A DNA stretch of 64,000 nucleotides. It comes from Entoloma clypeatum. Its lineage: Eukaryota; Basidiomycota; Agaricomycetes; Agaricales; Entolomataceae. Both the position numbers and the translations under genes were made by a program. Where the stretch lies: contig OY751496.1 of assembly GCA_963565915.1 (NCBI GenBank), positions 62,001-126,000 of the forward strand, given 5' to 3'. Shown here in pieces: positions 1 through 11,709 of the stretch; within the stretch, counting starts at the first letter, position 1, and each line of letters starts with the position of its first letter. The notes below the pieces were generated by a model, which worked only from the letters and a program-made list of their open reading frames with translations, searched no databases and was not told the origin of the DNA.

Positions 1-2083
1 TTTGATTCGGATGAAGGTACCAAGTCGGTCAGCGATGCACCAAGTAATAGCCAGGTCTGAGCAAGGCTTTCTTGTGCAGCTTCATATGCAACCTAATTTG
101 GATTATCAAGAGCAATTCCCATCCAGTTATCCCAGTACACACCCGAGCATTGACAGCGCAGAGCTTCGGTCGATCTTTGCCATGGATAACGTAACCACGG
201 GCCAGGCACTTGAAAATATCGAGTTTGTGCTCATCGTCGTTTCCCAAGGTACCAAGGTCTTGGGAGAAGGGCCTGTAACTTGCGTCGCCGAGCATTTTCG
301 GCTTCACGTGGTGTTTCTCTGCCAGGTTACGTTTTTCTCTGGATCTGCACAAGGTTAGCAGGATCACCTCAAACCGAAGAAATTCATACATGTCATCATA
401 CGGAACCTGCCACGAAGACTCCGTGTCGACGACGAAAGTAAGGGATCCAGAAGCATCCCATGTTGCAGCCGTTGTTGCGATAGAGTCTAGTGGTTTCGTA
501 CAATTGCGCAGATCGATTTGAGAAAAGGTTCCGGAAGAGTGTTGACTCCATATGGCGTTGGCATCCCCAAAAGTGATGTCTTAACAACAAGATACATGAG
601 GTCAATCAAGGAAGACAAGATGAGAGTCATTGGCTTACCCGTCACGCTACCTTCGGCTGCTGTCCCCGCGACGGACCACTTGGGGATCCAACTCCTCCTG
701 ACATCCCAGATCTCAACGGCGTCGGCCCCGGCAGATGCAGACCCAAGGGCCTTCTCCAAACCGCTGGCGCCATTAGATCCGGTCTGTGACAGGTCTGCAT
801 TCGACCCAGTCGAGAAATCCGCATTAGAGACCACAGCCAGCTCGCATTCGTACGACGGTCGCCAAACAACTCGTCGCACGGGGAAGGAGGGATGGAGGAT
901 ATAGGTCGGCTTGTTTGGGATACGGGTGTTGAGACCCGGCACGGTGAGGTCCCAGACTTTGATGAGGCGGTCTAGTCCGCCGCTGACGAGCCACCCAAGA
1001 CCGCCCCCTGGTCCTTCCAATGCTCCTCCTAACGAAGCAGAACTCTGGCCCGTGAGATTCGGGGACACTTGGTTGCACCAGTCTAAGCTGGTTACTGAAG
1101 CCGTGTGTGCGACTGACAGGCGATCAAGAAGACCTCTTTGTCCCATCTTGAGGTCCCATCTAGCGTAGGGCGATGAAAGGAAGCTCAGTGATGTGGCGAA
1201 AGACGAACCTGTAGATGCTTCCGTTGTCAAGGCCGACAATGGCATGGAGGGGTTGCCATGTACTAGGAGAAAATGCGAGGCTGCGAACAGACGTGGGGTG
1301 GTGCACACGGATGAGAGATCGAGACATCTCGCGGAGATCCTATGGAACTTTAAGTAATGGTCGCTTTGAAGACGCATGGGGGACTCACCCATACGCGCAT
1401 GTCCCCGTCAGCCGAACCAGTTATGCAATAATGATGTACGATATTTGAAACAGACATGGCGTTGATAGAGCGAATGTGATCCTTTGACCTTCTTTCTGCG
1501 TCCTAAATCATTCGACCAGATGATACATGATAGAACTAGGAGTGTACCCACCATACTTGCCCGTCCCAGACTTGTTAACGTCCCACATTATAACCTCGCC
1601 ATTACGAGCGCTCGTCAGAATCTTGTTGTTGAACACTGTTCATTATTGAGAATAGGAAAATCAAGCCGTGGGCAGCTACCACGAACCTCCACGAGCCCAA
1701 GCCACGTCAGTACTGGCACAGTCCATCTTGAGGCCACTGCCATCCCAGAAGTTGCGAGATGCGTCAATGCGGTATCCTCCTCGACCAACCGACGATTTCT
1801 GTCCCGCAGTCAACGGTCGCGACCCATCCGTGATTTGTATAATTCTCAAAGCTGTAAATCAAATTAGCCCCCCAACTGACAGTCGTAGAAGACACAGACA
1901 TTCTTTCCCAGCCGACGCACACCTCAAACCGTCCTCACTCCTCGATATCACACCGCCCCCACTTGGCGTTGCGCGATAAAGGTAGACATTACGCGTGGGC
2001 CCTTGATGACCATGGCTCCTGGAGTCGGAATACAAGCCTAGCTGGTCGGATGGCGATTGAAGATTGAAATAAGGATTGCTCAT
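1..2083 (-). CDS. WDR24/Rtc1 (Sea2)-type WD40 protein of the SEA/GATOR2 complex, 3' end outside window
   Basis: Beta-propeller subunit of the SEA/GATOR2 complex, which acts at the vacuole/lysosome surface to relay amino-acid status to TORC1. The start is the ATG at 2083 (MSNPYFNL). Exons joined in phase: 2083-1900, 1851-1687, 1635-1552, 1495-1389, 1339-1209, 1159-639, 579-390, 344 to about 151, then about 95 to the left edge; introns are 45-60 nt. Visible WD40 hallmarks include VIMWDV, CITGSADGDMRVWDLR, GGLDRLIKVWDL, VRRVVWRP and EIWDVRRSWIPKW; the last two are characteristic of WDR24/Rtc1. After the propeller comes the FKCLARGY and AQTWLLL region typical of Rtc1. The C-terminal RING-like part would lie beyond the window. 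Bases 1278-2083 are repeated at 3179-3984. Family assignment is strong; the last two exon borders are approximate. Confidence 0.9.
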
Positions 2084-2978
2084 GAAGCAGATGGTTGTTT
2101 GGTTTGGGTGTTGATGGCAAATTGATGTATAACTCAAGTACAGAAGCAAGCGTCTGGTGAAGCTGCGACAACATACATACTCATGTACCTATGTGCATGA
2201 GGTTGGTTCCTTGCGCTGAGTGCCGTAAGGTTTCGCGGCACCGATACACCCATGACGTCGGTCAACGCCCCAGCTTAACTTCCAATTCTAATATCTCGGT
2301 TGATCCATTCTGCATTCGTGTCCACAAGTTTCCTGTTCCTCAAAATTTTTGGGTTGCTAAGAGATATGCTGCGGTCTACATTCCGGGATTTTTGTTCAGA
2401 ATACATCAAGTATTTCATATCGAGCCATACTCCCACCGACCAACCATGCAAGTGCAGTGCCTCTCGCTACCCCGTCACTTGTTCCAGCGTCCGTGGTATC
2501 GGTCACAGCCTCGGCTTTATCATATGCGATACGCTGCCTGGGTCCAAAACAGATTGAGGATACGGAACGCTCGGACTCCGCAAGTGTTCGAACCCTCCAT
2601 CAACCGGTAGGATCTGCCCGGTGATATATGAGGCTGCATCACTGAAGAGGAAGACTGTAGCATTCGCAACGTCCTTTACATCTCCTTGGCGGCCAGCCGG
2701 GAAGGGGGGACGCATGCGACCTCCTTCAGCTTTCAAGGTCAACCGGTCCATACCTTCTGTCCCACCGATTGGACCGGGCGCGATGATGTTTGACCGAACG
2801 CCATGAGGTCCCTCCTCGATGGCCAGCACAGCAGAAAGAGCATCGACGGCAGCTTTGGCAGCTGAGACGTGCGCCTGAAAAGGTGTGCCTAAGAAAGGAA
2901 ATCAGTACAAAGCAAAAGGTTCCGGCAGAGGTCAGGGGAGCACTCACCGTTATAATGAAGGGTCGCACTGACGTGAAT
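1278..2978. repeat. 1701-bp direct repeat, left copy
   Basis: Matches 3179-4879 with a constant offset of 1901 bp and no difference noticed. This copy ends exactly at the first N of the gap, and its partner begins exactly after the last N. That geometry is expected when two contigs share an unmerged overlap. Confidence 0.95.
2503..2978 (-). CDS. 2,4-dienoyl-CoA reductase, 3' fragment (gap-side copy)
   Basis: This is the 3' part of the reductase that is complete at 4404-5585. It holds the whole last exon (2888-2503) and the last 31 nt of the exon before it (2978-2948), then runs into the N gap at 2979. The peptide is identical to the complete copy. It should not be counted as a second gene unless read data show a true duplication. 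Confidence 0.85.
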
Positions 2979-3178
2979 NNNNNNNNNNNNNNNNNNNNNN
3001 NNNNNNNNNNNNNNNNNNNNNNNNNNNNNNNNNNNNNNNNNNNNNNNNNNNNNNNNNNNNNNNNNNNNNNNNNNNNNNNNNNNNNNNNNNNNNNNNNNNN
3101 NNNNNNNNNNNNNNNNNNNNNNNNNNNNNNNNNNNNNNNNNNNNNNNNNNNNNNNNNNNNNNNNNNNNNNNNNNNNNN
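2979..3178. other. Assembly gap of 200 N
   Basis: A run of exactly 200 N, a round number suggesting a fixed-size placeholder rather than a measured gap. Confidence 0.99.
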
Positions 3179-3984
3179 AGGCTGCGAACAGACGTGGGGT
3201 GGTGCACACGGATGAGAGATCGAGACATCTCGCGGAGATCCTATGGAACTTTAAGTAATGGTCGCTTTGAAGACGCATGGGGGACTCACCCATACGCGCA
3301 TGTCCCCGTCAGCCGAACCAGTTATGCAATAATGATGTACGATATTTGAAACAGACATGGCGTTGATAGAGCGAATGTGATCCTTTGACCTTCTTTCTGC
3401 GTCCTAAATCATTCGACCAGATGATACATGATAGAACTAGGAGTGTACCCACCATACTTGCCCGTCCCAGACTTGTTAACGTCCCACATTATAACCTCGC
3501 CATTACGAGCGCTCGTCAGAATCTTGTTGTTGAACACTGTTCATTATTGAGAATAGGAAAATCAAGCCGTGGGCAGCTACCACGAACCTCCACGAGCCCA
3601 AGCCACGTCAGTACTGGCACAGTCCATCTTGAGGCCACTGCCATCCCAGAAGTTGCGAGATGCGTCAATGCGGTATCCTCCTCGACCAACCGACGATTTC
3701 TGTCCCGCAGTCAACGGTCGCGACCCATCCGTGATTTGTATAATTCTCAAAGCTGTAAATCAAATTAGCCCCCCAACTGACAGTCGTAGAAGACACAGAC
3801 ATTCTTTCCCAGCCGACGCACACCTCAAACCGTCCTCACTCCTCGATATCACACCGCCCCCACTTGGCGTTGCGCGATAAAGGTAGACATTACGCGTGGG
3901 CCCTTGATGACCATGGCTCCTGGAGTCGGAATACAAGCCTAGCTGGTCGGATGGCGATTGAAGATTGAAATAAGGATTGCTCAT
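3179..3984 (-). CDS. WDR24/Rtc1-like gene, 5' fragment (second copy)
   Basis: Repeats the first four exons and part of the fifth of the WDR24-like gene (3984-3801, 3752-3588, 3536-3453, 3396-3290, 3240 to the gap). It is cut by the N gap, not by a mutation. Most likely the same locus as 1-2083, shown twice. Confidence 0.85.
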
Positions 3985-4879
3985 GAAGCAGATGGTTGTT
4001 TGGTTTGGGTGTTGATGGCAAATTGATGTATAACTCAAGTACAGAAGCAAGCGTCTGGTGAAGCTGCGACAACATACATACTCATGTACCTATGTGCATG
4101 AGGTTGGTTCCTTGCGCTGAGTGCCGTAAGGTTTCGCGGCACCGATACACCCATGACGTCGGTCAACGCCCCAGCTTAACTTCCAATTCTAATATCTCGG
4201 TTGATCCATTCTGCATTCGTGTCCACAAGTTTCCTGTTCCTCAAAATTTTTGGGTTGCTAAGAGATATGCTGCGGTCTACATTCCGGGATTTTTGTTCAG
4301 AATACATCAAGTATTTCATATCGAGCCATACTCCCACCGACCAACCATGCAAGTGCAGTGCCTCTCGCTACCCCGTCACTTGTTCCAGCGTCCGTGGTAT
4401 CGGTCACAGCCTCGGCTTTATCATATGCGATACGCTGCCTGGGTCCAAAACAGATTGAGGATACGGAACGCTCGGACTCCGCAAGTGTTCGAACCCTCCA
4501 TCAACCGGTAGGATCTGCCCGGTGATATATGAGGCTGCATCACTGAAGAGGAAGACTGTAGCATTCGCAACGTCCTTTACATCTCCTTGGCGGCCAGCCG
4601 GGAAGGGGGGACGCATGCGACCTCCTTCAGCTTTCAAGGTCAACCGGTCCATACCTTCTGTCCCACCGATTGGACCGGGCGCGATGATGTTTGACCGAAC
4701 GCCATGAGGTCCCTCCTCGATGGCCAGCACAGCAGAAAGAGCATCGACGGCAGCTTTGGCAGCTGAGACGTGCGCCTGAAAAGGTGTGCCTAAGAAAGGA
4801 AATCAGTACAAAGCAAAAGGTTCCGGCAGAGGTCAGGGGAGCACTCACCGTTATAATGAAGGGTCGCACTGACGTGAAT
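3179..4879. repeat. 1701-bp direct repeat, right copy
   Basis: Second copy of 1278-2978. It begins at the first base after the gap and stops matching at 4879 only because the left contig ends there. It carries the 5' half of the WDR24-like gene and the 3' half of the reductase gene. Confidence 0.95.
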
Positions 4880-5585
4880 GTAAGATCCCTTCGACGACCG
4901 GACATGCGCGATGGTGGATTTGATAGTGTTAAACGTTCCGAGCTAATTATAAATCAAGTCGTTGAGTGACAGAGGAGTCATCAGGACTTACTGTATCAAT
5001 CTCGATGACGGTCCGGAACGCATTTTCTGATAGACCCGATATCGGCGCCAAAAAGTTTCCAGCGGCTCCTTGAAACATGAACAGAATTCAAATCAGAACA
5101 GCCAAATTGGGGTTGCAAACAGCCAAAGGCTCACCACAGATGACAAAGTCGATTCGGCCGAACTTCTCGATCGTCTTCTGAACAGCAATTTGCAAAGTCT
5201 TTGGGTCTCGAACATCTGCTTGAGCAGGCATACAGGTGCGCCCCGTAATCTCGGACAACTCTTTGGCCGCTTGCGTGAGTCTATCGAGTCTGACACAATC
5301 CTTCAACTTCAGCTTCCGTGCCTGTCCATTGAATAGCCAGAGAGCTTACTTTCGGCCAACTATCACGGCATCTGCACCATGTCGCATCTACACCGAAAGG
5401 AAAGGAGTCATTCGCATGTCACGGCAAAGCATTTGAGTCTGTTGAGAACCCACCACTGCTTCCGTCATTCCCCGACATATTCCAGAACCCCCACCGGTAC
5501 AGAAAAGAACTTTGCCTTTGAAGATATTCTCCTTGAAAACAGCAGTTGAGTCAACGATTGGGAAAACGAAAGCTGTTGGCGCCAT
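4404..5585 (-). CDS. Peroxisomal-type 2,4-dienoyl-CoA reductase (SDR family, DECR2/Sps19-like)
   Basis: Short-chain dehydrogenase expected to reduce 2,4-dienoyl-CoA with NADPH during beta-oxidation of unsaturated fatty acids. Six exons join in phase: 5585-5454, 5387-5350, 5289-5135, 5068-4992, 4942-4849, 4789-4404, giving 293 aa. Motifs seen: the nucleotide-binding TGGGSGI, the ADVRDP acidic turn, [11 protein letters not shown], and the DECR-type [12 protein letters not shown] segment; the C-terminal part ends in the usual [15 protein letters not shown]2 proteins use an active site without the canonical SDR Tyr, and no clear YxxxK is visible here, which fits. The protein ends in -PRL, close to a PTS1 peroxisomal signal but with Pro instead of Ser/Ala/Cys. 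The neighbouring WDR24-like gene is on the same strand, 320 bp downstream. Confidence 0.92.
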
Positions 5586-6691
5586 AGGAATAGAAGCAAT
5601 ATGTAGGTGCGACGCTCAGGACGAAGCTGTTGGCAGTGCCAACCTGGCAGTGGCGACCATCCCAACCACGGGTTACCGGCTACCAGTTGCCGGTTCCGAT
5701 TACTCGTGTCAAAGGTGTGACGAAAAGCACGTGCCGCTATTTTACGCGACACCCGCGGAAGAGGCTGGCCTCAAACGAAGAGACGATTGGAGACAAGTCT
5801 GGTCTCATACGGGGTTATAGGCAAAAAAAAAAAGGATCAAAGCCAGCCTGAAAGTCGTCATGCCTACTGTGTCCCCATGACGGAGTTCCGATTATTGCTC
5901 ACTTTGTTGGTTGTAATTCCAGAAACGGGGATGTTCTCTCTCATGCCAAATGAGAAAAACGAAAGATTTCGTCGCGACCTTCAAAGTGGCTTTGACAGGG
6001 AAACAGTTGCCCTCAGTTGCCCTCATCACTCTGAGTTACCGACAGGAAAGACGGCGTGGGCGTGGCATCGAAAGTACTTGCATCGTTTCCCTGTTGTGAA
6101 CGCCCCCTCGATCTTAGATCTTCGATCATCTGTTGCAACTGAGGACTGATCGGCGTTAAACCGGGCACCCCGAGGAATCGTAAATTAAGACATGTGCTGT
6201 TCATTTCACGGAACGTGTTTGTCTTTATCATTATCATGGAGGAAAGGTGGGTCTCAACGAAAGATACGTAGAGCCAGGGCCAATTCTTGGTGAGTAGGTC
6301 AGAGGAAAGGTCCTTTACGAGAAATGCGGGAGGTCTGGCTGGGAATGTTATTCTATGTTTGACTCGGAAATTTTCCCTCCGGCTTGAGTCGATCGAGATC
6401 GCTTGTGAGGGATCTAGCACTGGGATCTAGCTAGGTAAGACATCTATCGAATATGGAGAATGAAAATATGAAATAGAGAAGGTACAAAGGGCCGTCAACA
6501 ACTTCGACGTTGAGGAGGCTGCGCACTCTGTACAACTACTTCTTACTCATCCGTGGAGAAAGCGTCGAGGTCCAGAAGACCTACAGAGCATACGAAGGGG
6601 TAGAATACACAGGTCGGGGAGAATGACTATAGAGTTGGTAACATACATACACAGAAAGAACAGGACCGTAGAATATGGACGACATTTGACC
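5586..6691. other. Intergenic; one unassigned minus-strand ORF
   Basis: About 1.1 kb upstream of the reductase and downstream of the HMG-box gene. It holds an A-run near 5822 and a minus-strand ORF of 135 codons (6420-6013) that matches no family I recognise. Its ILE/PRO-rich end (FLGVPGLTPISPQL) could be an exon of an unannotated small gene, but no exon partner was found. Confidence 0.4.
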
Positions 6692-8455
6692 TCACCAATA
6701 ACCTTTGAGACTGCTCAACCCAGGAGAGGGGTGTGCTTGTGAGTAGCTGGAGATTGAAGGAAGCGTTTGCGGCAGGTTCCGAGGGTAAAAGAGCGAATTT
6801 CGACCAGAGGCAGAATGGTACATATTGGCAGCGATGGATGAGGAAGTCGAAAGGCCATGGTCATCGAAGTGCCTTTCTCCCAACGGCGGCGGCGCGGGAG
6901 GCACCTCGCTTGGGTTGTATGCGGTTAAATTTGAATGTGAACTTGATATAGACCCTTGGGGCTGGTCGGGGAAGAAAGATGAGTTGAGCGTCGGCAGAAT
7001 GTAGCTCGACTCAGGGGACCCTCCAACAAGATTCCCAGACGAAGGCAGTGGTCGGTTCCAATGACTCAGGGGTCCCTGAATTTTCGGCTCAGCAAGCGGT
7101 GCGAATGATCGCTCCGGACCGTTGCCGAGCCACGACGCTTGGCGGTTAGATGGCATGTTCCAATTTCCATGGTCAACAGACCCGTTGCCGTACAGCGAAG
7201 TGGAATGAGACTGCGTGCGAGTCTGACTGACGATGGGGTATTGGAGGGGTGATGTGAGTTGGGATGATGAGGAGGGAGAGCCAGAGAAGCGGTCGCTGTT
7301 CGTCGAAGGGAACGGGGGGTGGGTTTCGTGCCGCCCATTTGATCGATAGGTCGTCTCGAAATTCGGATAGGTATAGGTGGGCGGGCGTGAGGAAGACGAG
7401 TGAAGCTTGCCCTGGTCACCGTACTGAGATGCTTCGTTGGACGTTCCTGAGAGGTGGGTATCTGCCATGGTGTCAGATCCGTGAGAGTCTTCACCCGCCG
7501 GGGGGGACTCTGTTGAATCTTCGAAGCCTGCATCCTCTGCTGCGTCGTGTACCGATCGATGCTCCGGAGGCGTATCTGGCTTGCGCCGCGGCCGTCGAGA
7601 GTGATTCGGTCTGCGCCGATAGACATAATCCGGGTACTTCGTATTGAACCATTCCTTGAGCTGCCTTGCTTGGTCCTGGTAAAATTGTTTTTCAGCCTGC
7701 AAAGTCAAGTCGAATACAAGTAAGTCTTTCAACTCTGTGTTAACTCTGAGGCGACTTACCGCTGGCATAGCGCTCCATTCCTTGCTCAGGATTTTGCTGA
7801 CCTCTCCCGTCCGCATGGCTTGGTTTTCAGCGGACACCTGCGGTCGCCTGCGCCGCGCAAATATCATGAAGGCGTTCATAGGACGCTTTGGCGTTCCATC
7901 TGTGTTGAGCGTCTGAGAGATCAAGGCCGCGTTTTCATCTTTGAAAGTTATACATCAAGGCAACTCTGTCAAGGGCCAAGACTACTGACCATCATGGTCC
8001 ACCTCATTCTTATGCGTATCGGGATACAGCGCATAATTGCCATCGTCAGAGCCTGACAGAGATCCCCGCTCATCATGCCCGTCTCTTGGGATTCCGTTTA
8101 TTCCGTTCAATGAGTGCTGTGAGGTGAGCCGCTGTGATTTCGCCATTGCGTTCGTCTTCATACGGCTCATCTGGCCAAGTTGGGAGCGCGGAGAGAGCAA
8201 GGAGAGATGAAGGGACCGTGGTGGTGAGCGTTGAAGGTTTGAAGGGATCGGGACCGACGTGGGTCTCAGATGCAGTAGATGGCGGAAGGAAATTCGGAAA
8301 AATAACCAAGTTGTGGTGAAGCTCTTTGTTCTGATTTGCCGTGCCATTGACGTATCATCCCAAGGTAAAATAGCCCAGTTAATCGAATATCTGGGGTCGC
8401 GGAGCTCATGACACCGCTTGATCAACCCTTGTAACGCAGGGTCTACAGGAACCAT
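6692..8455 (-). CDS. HMG-box (MATA_HMG/SOX-TCF type) transcription factor
   Basis: DNA-binding regulator with one HMG box. The clear exons are 7990 and upstream, 7938-7760 and 7697-6692. Intron 7759-7698 falls inside the box, and removing it gives a continuous domain from KRPMNAFMIFARRRR through LSKEWSAMPAAEKQFYQDQA to YPDYVYRRRP. This ending is typical of basidiomycete HMG regulators of mating and sexual development. The rest is a long Ser/Pro-rich, probably disordered tail ending LKGYW. The N-terminus is uncertain: two frames between 8455 and 8000 both look protein-like. A possible join uses donor gtatga near 8160, inside WPDEP. An ATG at 8455 opens one frame. Function as a mating or development regulator is inferred from family only. 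Confidence 0.85.
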
Positions 8456-10185
8456 CGAATCTTGATCGAATCCTCGAATCTTTTCAGAGAATTTTACGAA
8501 TTCCCCAGGTCCATCAATTGCCTTTTATGTTAGTTTCGGATGCATCTGTCCAAACAGAAACAGTAAGTAACCTCCTCACAACGCCTAAGACTCGAAAATC
8601 CTTGCAAGTGAGACGTTTTAGAATTGGATAAACTTGAATGTCAAGTCATTTGCTGGAATCTGGAATCTATATCTTGAATATGCTCGGGTAAGGTACACTG
8701 CGAAAAACAAAAGACAACAAGCCCAAATTGGGATGCTCGTGGGCCGAACTGAGACCTTGTAGCGCCGTCCCACTGGTTCGGACCCACCCGAGACATTCCC
8801 AAGGAGCGGAAAGCAAGGCTACCGACGTTGAGCACCGGACAGAACGCGGGGCGGTGTGCATATGGACTGTCGAGGTTAAGTCATATACGTGTGCGATATT
8901 TACTTACTCATACTCTTCGAAAGGGTATTGCGGAGCCGAGTGACACGGGGTGTGAACCTGCAATCTTATCTGGTAAACGCCTTTGTGGCGACAGACACCG
9001 ACGATCCACTTGACCAGCTCATTGACACCATTTCGATGACAGAAGCTTTCGGGTTGGGTTTCCTCAACGTTTGATCTATCTAGTATCAACAGGCAATCAG
9101 CTATATCTCAGTCCACAGTTCCCAAACACTGACACTTAAAACATGATGCTGGCACGTGAGCGACGGTGGCCCATTTGGGCGTCCAGATGCGGTTGAACTG
9201 GCGGCAACCAAATGGAGTGAAATTCTCCTTCCAGTTAGACAGATCGATGAATCCCTGGAGCTATGGTCAAAATTTTTGGGGTCACTGTGCAGGTGGAGGC
9301 GGTAGCGTGCCCCCAAGACGCTTCCGCTTTCGAGCCTGCTTGTTTGGTGGCTGGAAATGTCCGACGGAGGTGATGCATCTGACCGTCAAATGATGGGGCT
9401 CTCATCCGCCGACATTTCTGATTTGATTTCTTCTATGTCGAGGTCATGTTTGTAACAAACAAATTGTGTGTGTGAATCAGCTTACTTTGCAAAAAATTGA
9501 CAAAGTTAATAGAAGTTGTAGTTACTTCAAAGAACACGATATGGACATTTCGACAAACAACTGGTCAAAAAATATCAGGAAGAATTAAGACAGAATAGGT
9601 ATAGTCTGTGGTTGGTTTGTGGGGAGTGAGAAGTAAGGAACATTCGGAGAACCTGTGACATATGCTTGAACCCTTCCACCACGTGTATCTTCTGGGAATT
9701 CCCATTTCGACATAATCTTGATACATGTGAGAGAAAATATTCTGGAAACCTTATCATTTGCCGGAAGAGACCGCCGTTCTCCGAACTGGCGTTCTCTGGG
9801 GGGTTTCTCCTGGTTTCTCCTTCAGCAAGTGATGGTACCGAGAGACGGAACTCCCGGAATCCCACACGACGCCACAGCTTTCGACTCACGCCTTACTTAC
9901 TCATGCCTCCCTGAATCATGAGCGGGCAGGGGGGATGGGAAAGATTCCATCTGGTGAGTTTATCCCAGAGTCATCCCAGGAGGTTCTGTCACTCCCAAGG
10001 CAGCATCCGCTACCAGTCCTGAGGCCTGAGGCCTGAGGTTGATTGAGGGAAAGACATGACTAAAGCGGAGGTCGGAGATCATTAGAACTTACATAATCAA
10101 ATCGACATAAAATATCAGCCGGACCGGCGCGATGGGTGATGTGACGTGACCCGGGCTGCGCCTTTTCATCATCTTTGCAACAAGA
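8456..10185. other. Intergenic, no gene recognised
   Basis: About 1.7 kb between the divergent HMG-box and uridine phosphorylase genes. Only short ORFs without family features. A small tandem of GGCCTGA sits near 10020-10040. It presumably contains both promoters, but no motif decides their position. Confidence 0.4.
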
Positions 10186-11709
10186 ATGAAAGAGTTACTT
10201 ACCGATGCTAGTGCGTAGCCTAATGAGCGATATACTCTATGCAGCAATTCCTTTTCGTATTCTTCCTTTAGATTTTCCGCGGACCGCAGACCAGCGCGTT
10301 TATCATCTTGGCTTGCGACCTGGAGAGGTGGCTAATCGTCTTGTGAGTCCAGCTATAACTTCGAATAAGTCACCCCTGAGATGTTCATCTTCTCCCTACA
10401 CGCATTATAGATTACGGTCGGCTCTCCTTCAAGGGCAGAGACCATCGCTGCGTTCCTTGATGAGCATCCAAAGACTTTCGTACTGTCTTCTGATAGAGGA
10501 TTCCTGACAATGACGGGTCGATACAAAGGCATCCCAGTATCCATAGTAAGTATAGGAATGGGAAGTCCAAACATGGACTTTTTTGTCCGAGAGTCTCGAG
10601 AATGCATCAGTGGTGATATGTGTATAGTGAGGTCAGTCTCTTCTCATACAACTTATACTCCATGCTGAATTTGGCGAGGAGGCTTGGATCCTGTGGAGCC
10701 CTCGCAGACATTCCAGTGGGTTGTGTGGTCGTGCCTGAGGCCAGCGTCGCCGTGAGCCGGAATTTCGACTACGATTTCTTACGGCCCGACAAGTGTCATG
10801 AACCCGCTTATAGAATTAGCAAAGAGGTAAAGGTCTACGTCAATAAGTTCCTCGGATTTACGTTTGCAGGCCCCAGCAGATCCAACCTTGCACCTTCATG
10901 TTCGTCAACCTAGCTTGGTCGTAATTTGTTCTCATTGCGAGAGTAGGTTTGCGAAGCTCTGAAAGCTACGAAACCAGCTGGAATGAAAACCGACGTATTT
11001 ACGGGAACAGTGAATGCCTCGGCTGATAGGTAGTACCTTGCCCCGTCAATTAGTTGGGGACATTTCTCAATGTTCTTTCCAGCTTCTATTCCTCGCAGGG
11101 AAGATCTACCTCCTTTCCAGATGAGAATGCAGATCTCATCGATCAACTGCGAAGATCGGTGCCAAATGTAACGACGCTCGAAGTGAGTCAGAGACTTAAC
11201 GTATCGCCGCCCATCCAAAATTCAGTACATAGATGGAAACTTTTCACCTTTACCACCTCGCTGCCTGCTGGGGTGGGGGACATACCGTCCTAGAGTCTGA
11301 TGAGCCGCCCCTCACTGGAGGCCCTGTATGCCCCATAATTCCGCCTCCGTCAGTTGCTACTCGCCCAGAATCGACTGCGCCGCCCCAGCTGCTTGGTACG
11401 AAAATAAGAGCAGCCGCGGCACAAATGGTTTTCGCATCCCGCACTACCCAAGATTTTATAACCCCAGAACAGGTTTCCGAGTTAGAGAGATGGACGGGCC
11501 TGGTATGTTGCCTTCTTGTCAGCCTCCCATGTGTCTCTATCTGATGAATCCGAGCATACTAGGCTGTCCTGGAGGCTCTGCGTAGCATGGAAATTCCTGT
11601 TGAGGTAAGTGCACCTCCCGACATGATCTGGCTGCCCAATAAGCCAAACGCATAGCGACTTCATCCGGAGGAAGCCAGTGTTTGGAAAATTCAACTGTCG
11701 GGATTTTGA
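10186..11709 (+). CDS. Uridine phosphorylase (nucleoside phosphorylase superfamily)
   Basis: Cleaves uridine with phosphate to uracil and ribose-1-phosphate in pyrimidine salvage, in the cytosol. Ten exons join in phase: 10186-10210, 10272-10342, 10411-10631, 10682-10826, 10870-10899, 10947-11029, 11083-11182, 11233-11502, 11563-11604, 11656-11709, giving 346 aa. Motifs: VYHLGLRPGEVANR at the start, TVGSPSRAE (phosphate-binding loop position), VSIGMGSPNMDFFVRE, RLGSCGAL, the NASADSFYSSQGR segment, and LEMETFHLYHLAACW, the EMET/E-M-E type ribose-binding motif. Some introns use less common donors (gttcgt at 10900). There is a proline-rich insertion after the AACW motif (about residues 240-275). 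The start was chosen because MKELLTDANFPRTADQ joins exon 1 to exon 2 in phase. Confidence 0.9.

Noticed and set aside
1278..4879. True tandem gene duplication of WDR24-like and reductase genes
   Set aside because: Both blocks stop exactly at the gap and appear identical; an assembly overlap explains this more simply. Kept as a testable finding.
7066..7626. 186-codon minus ORF and opposing plus ORF inside the HMG-box gene
   Set aside because: Alternative frames of the Ser/Pro-rich tail exon; no family features.
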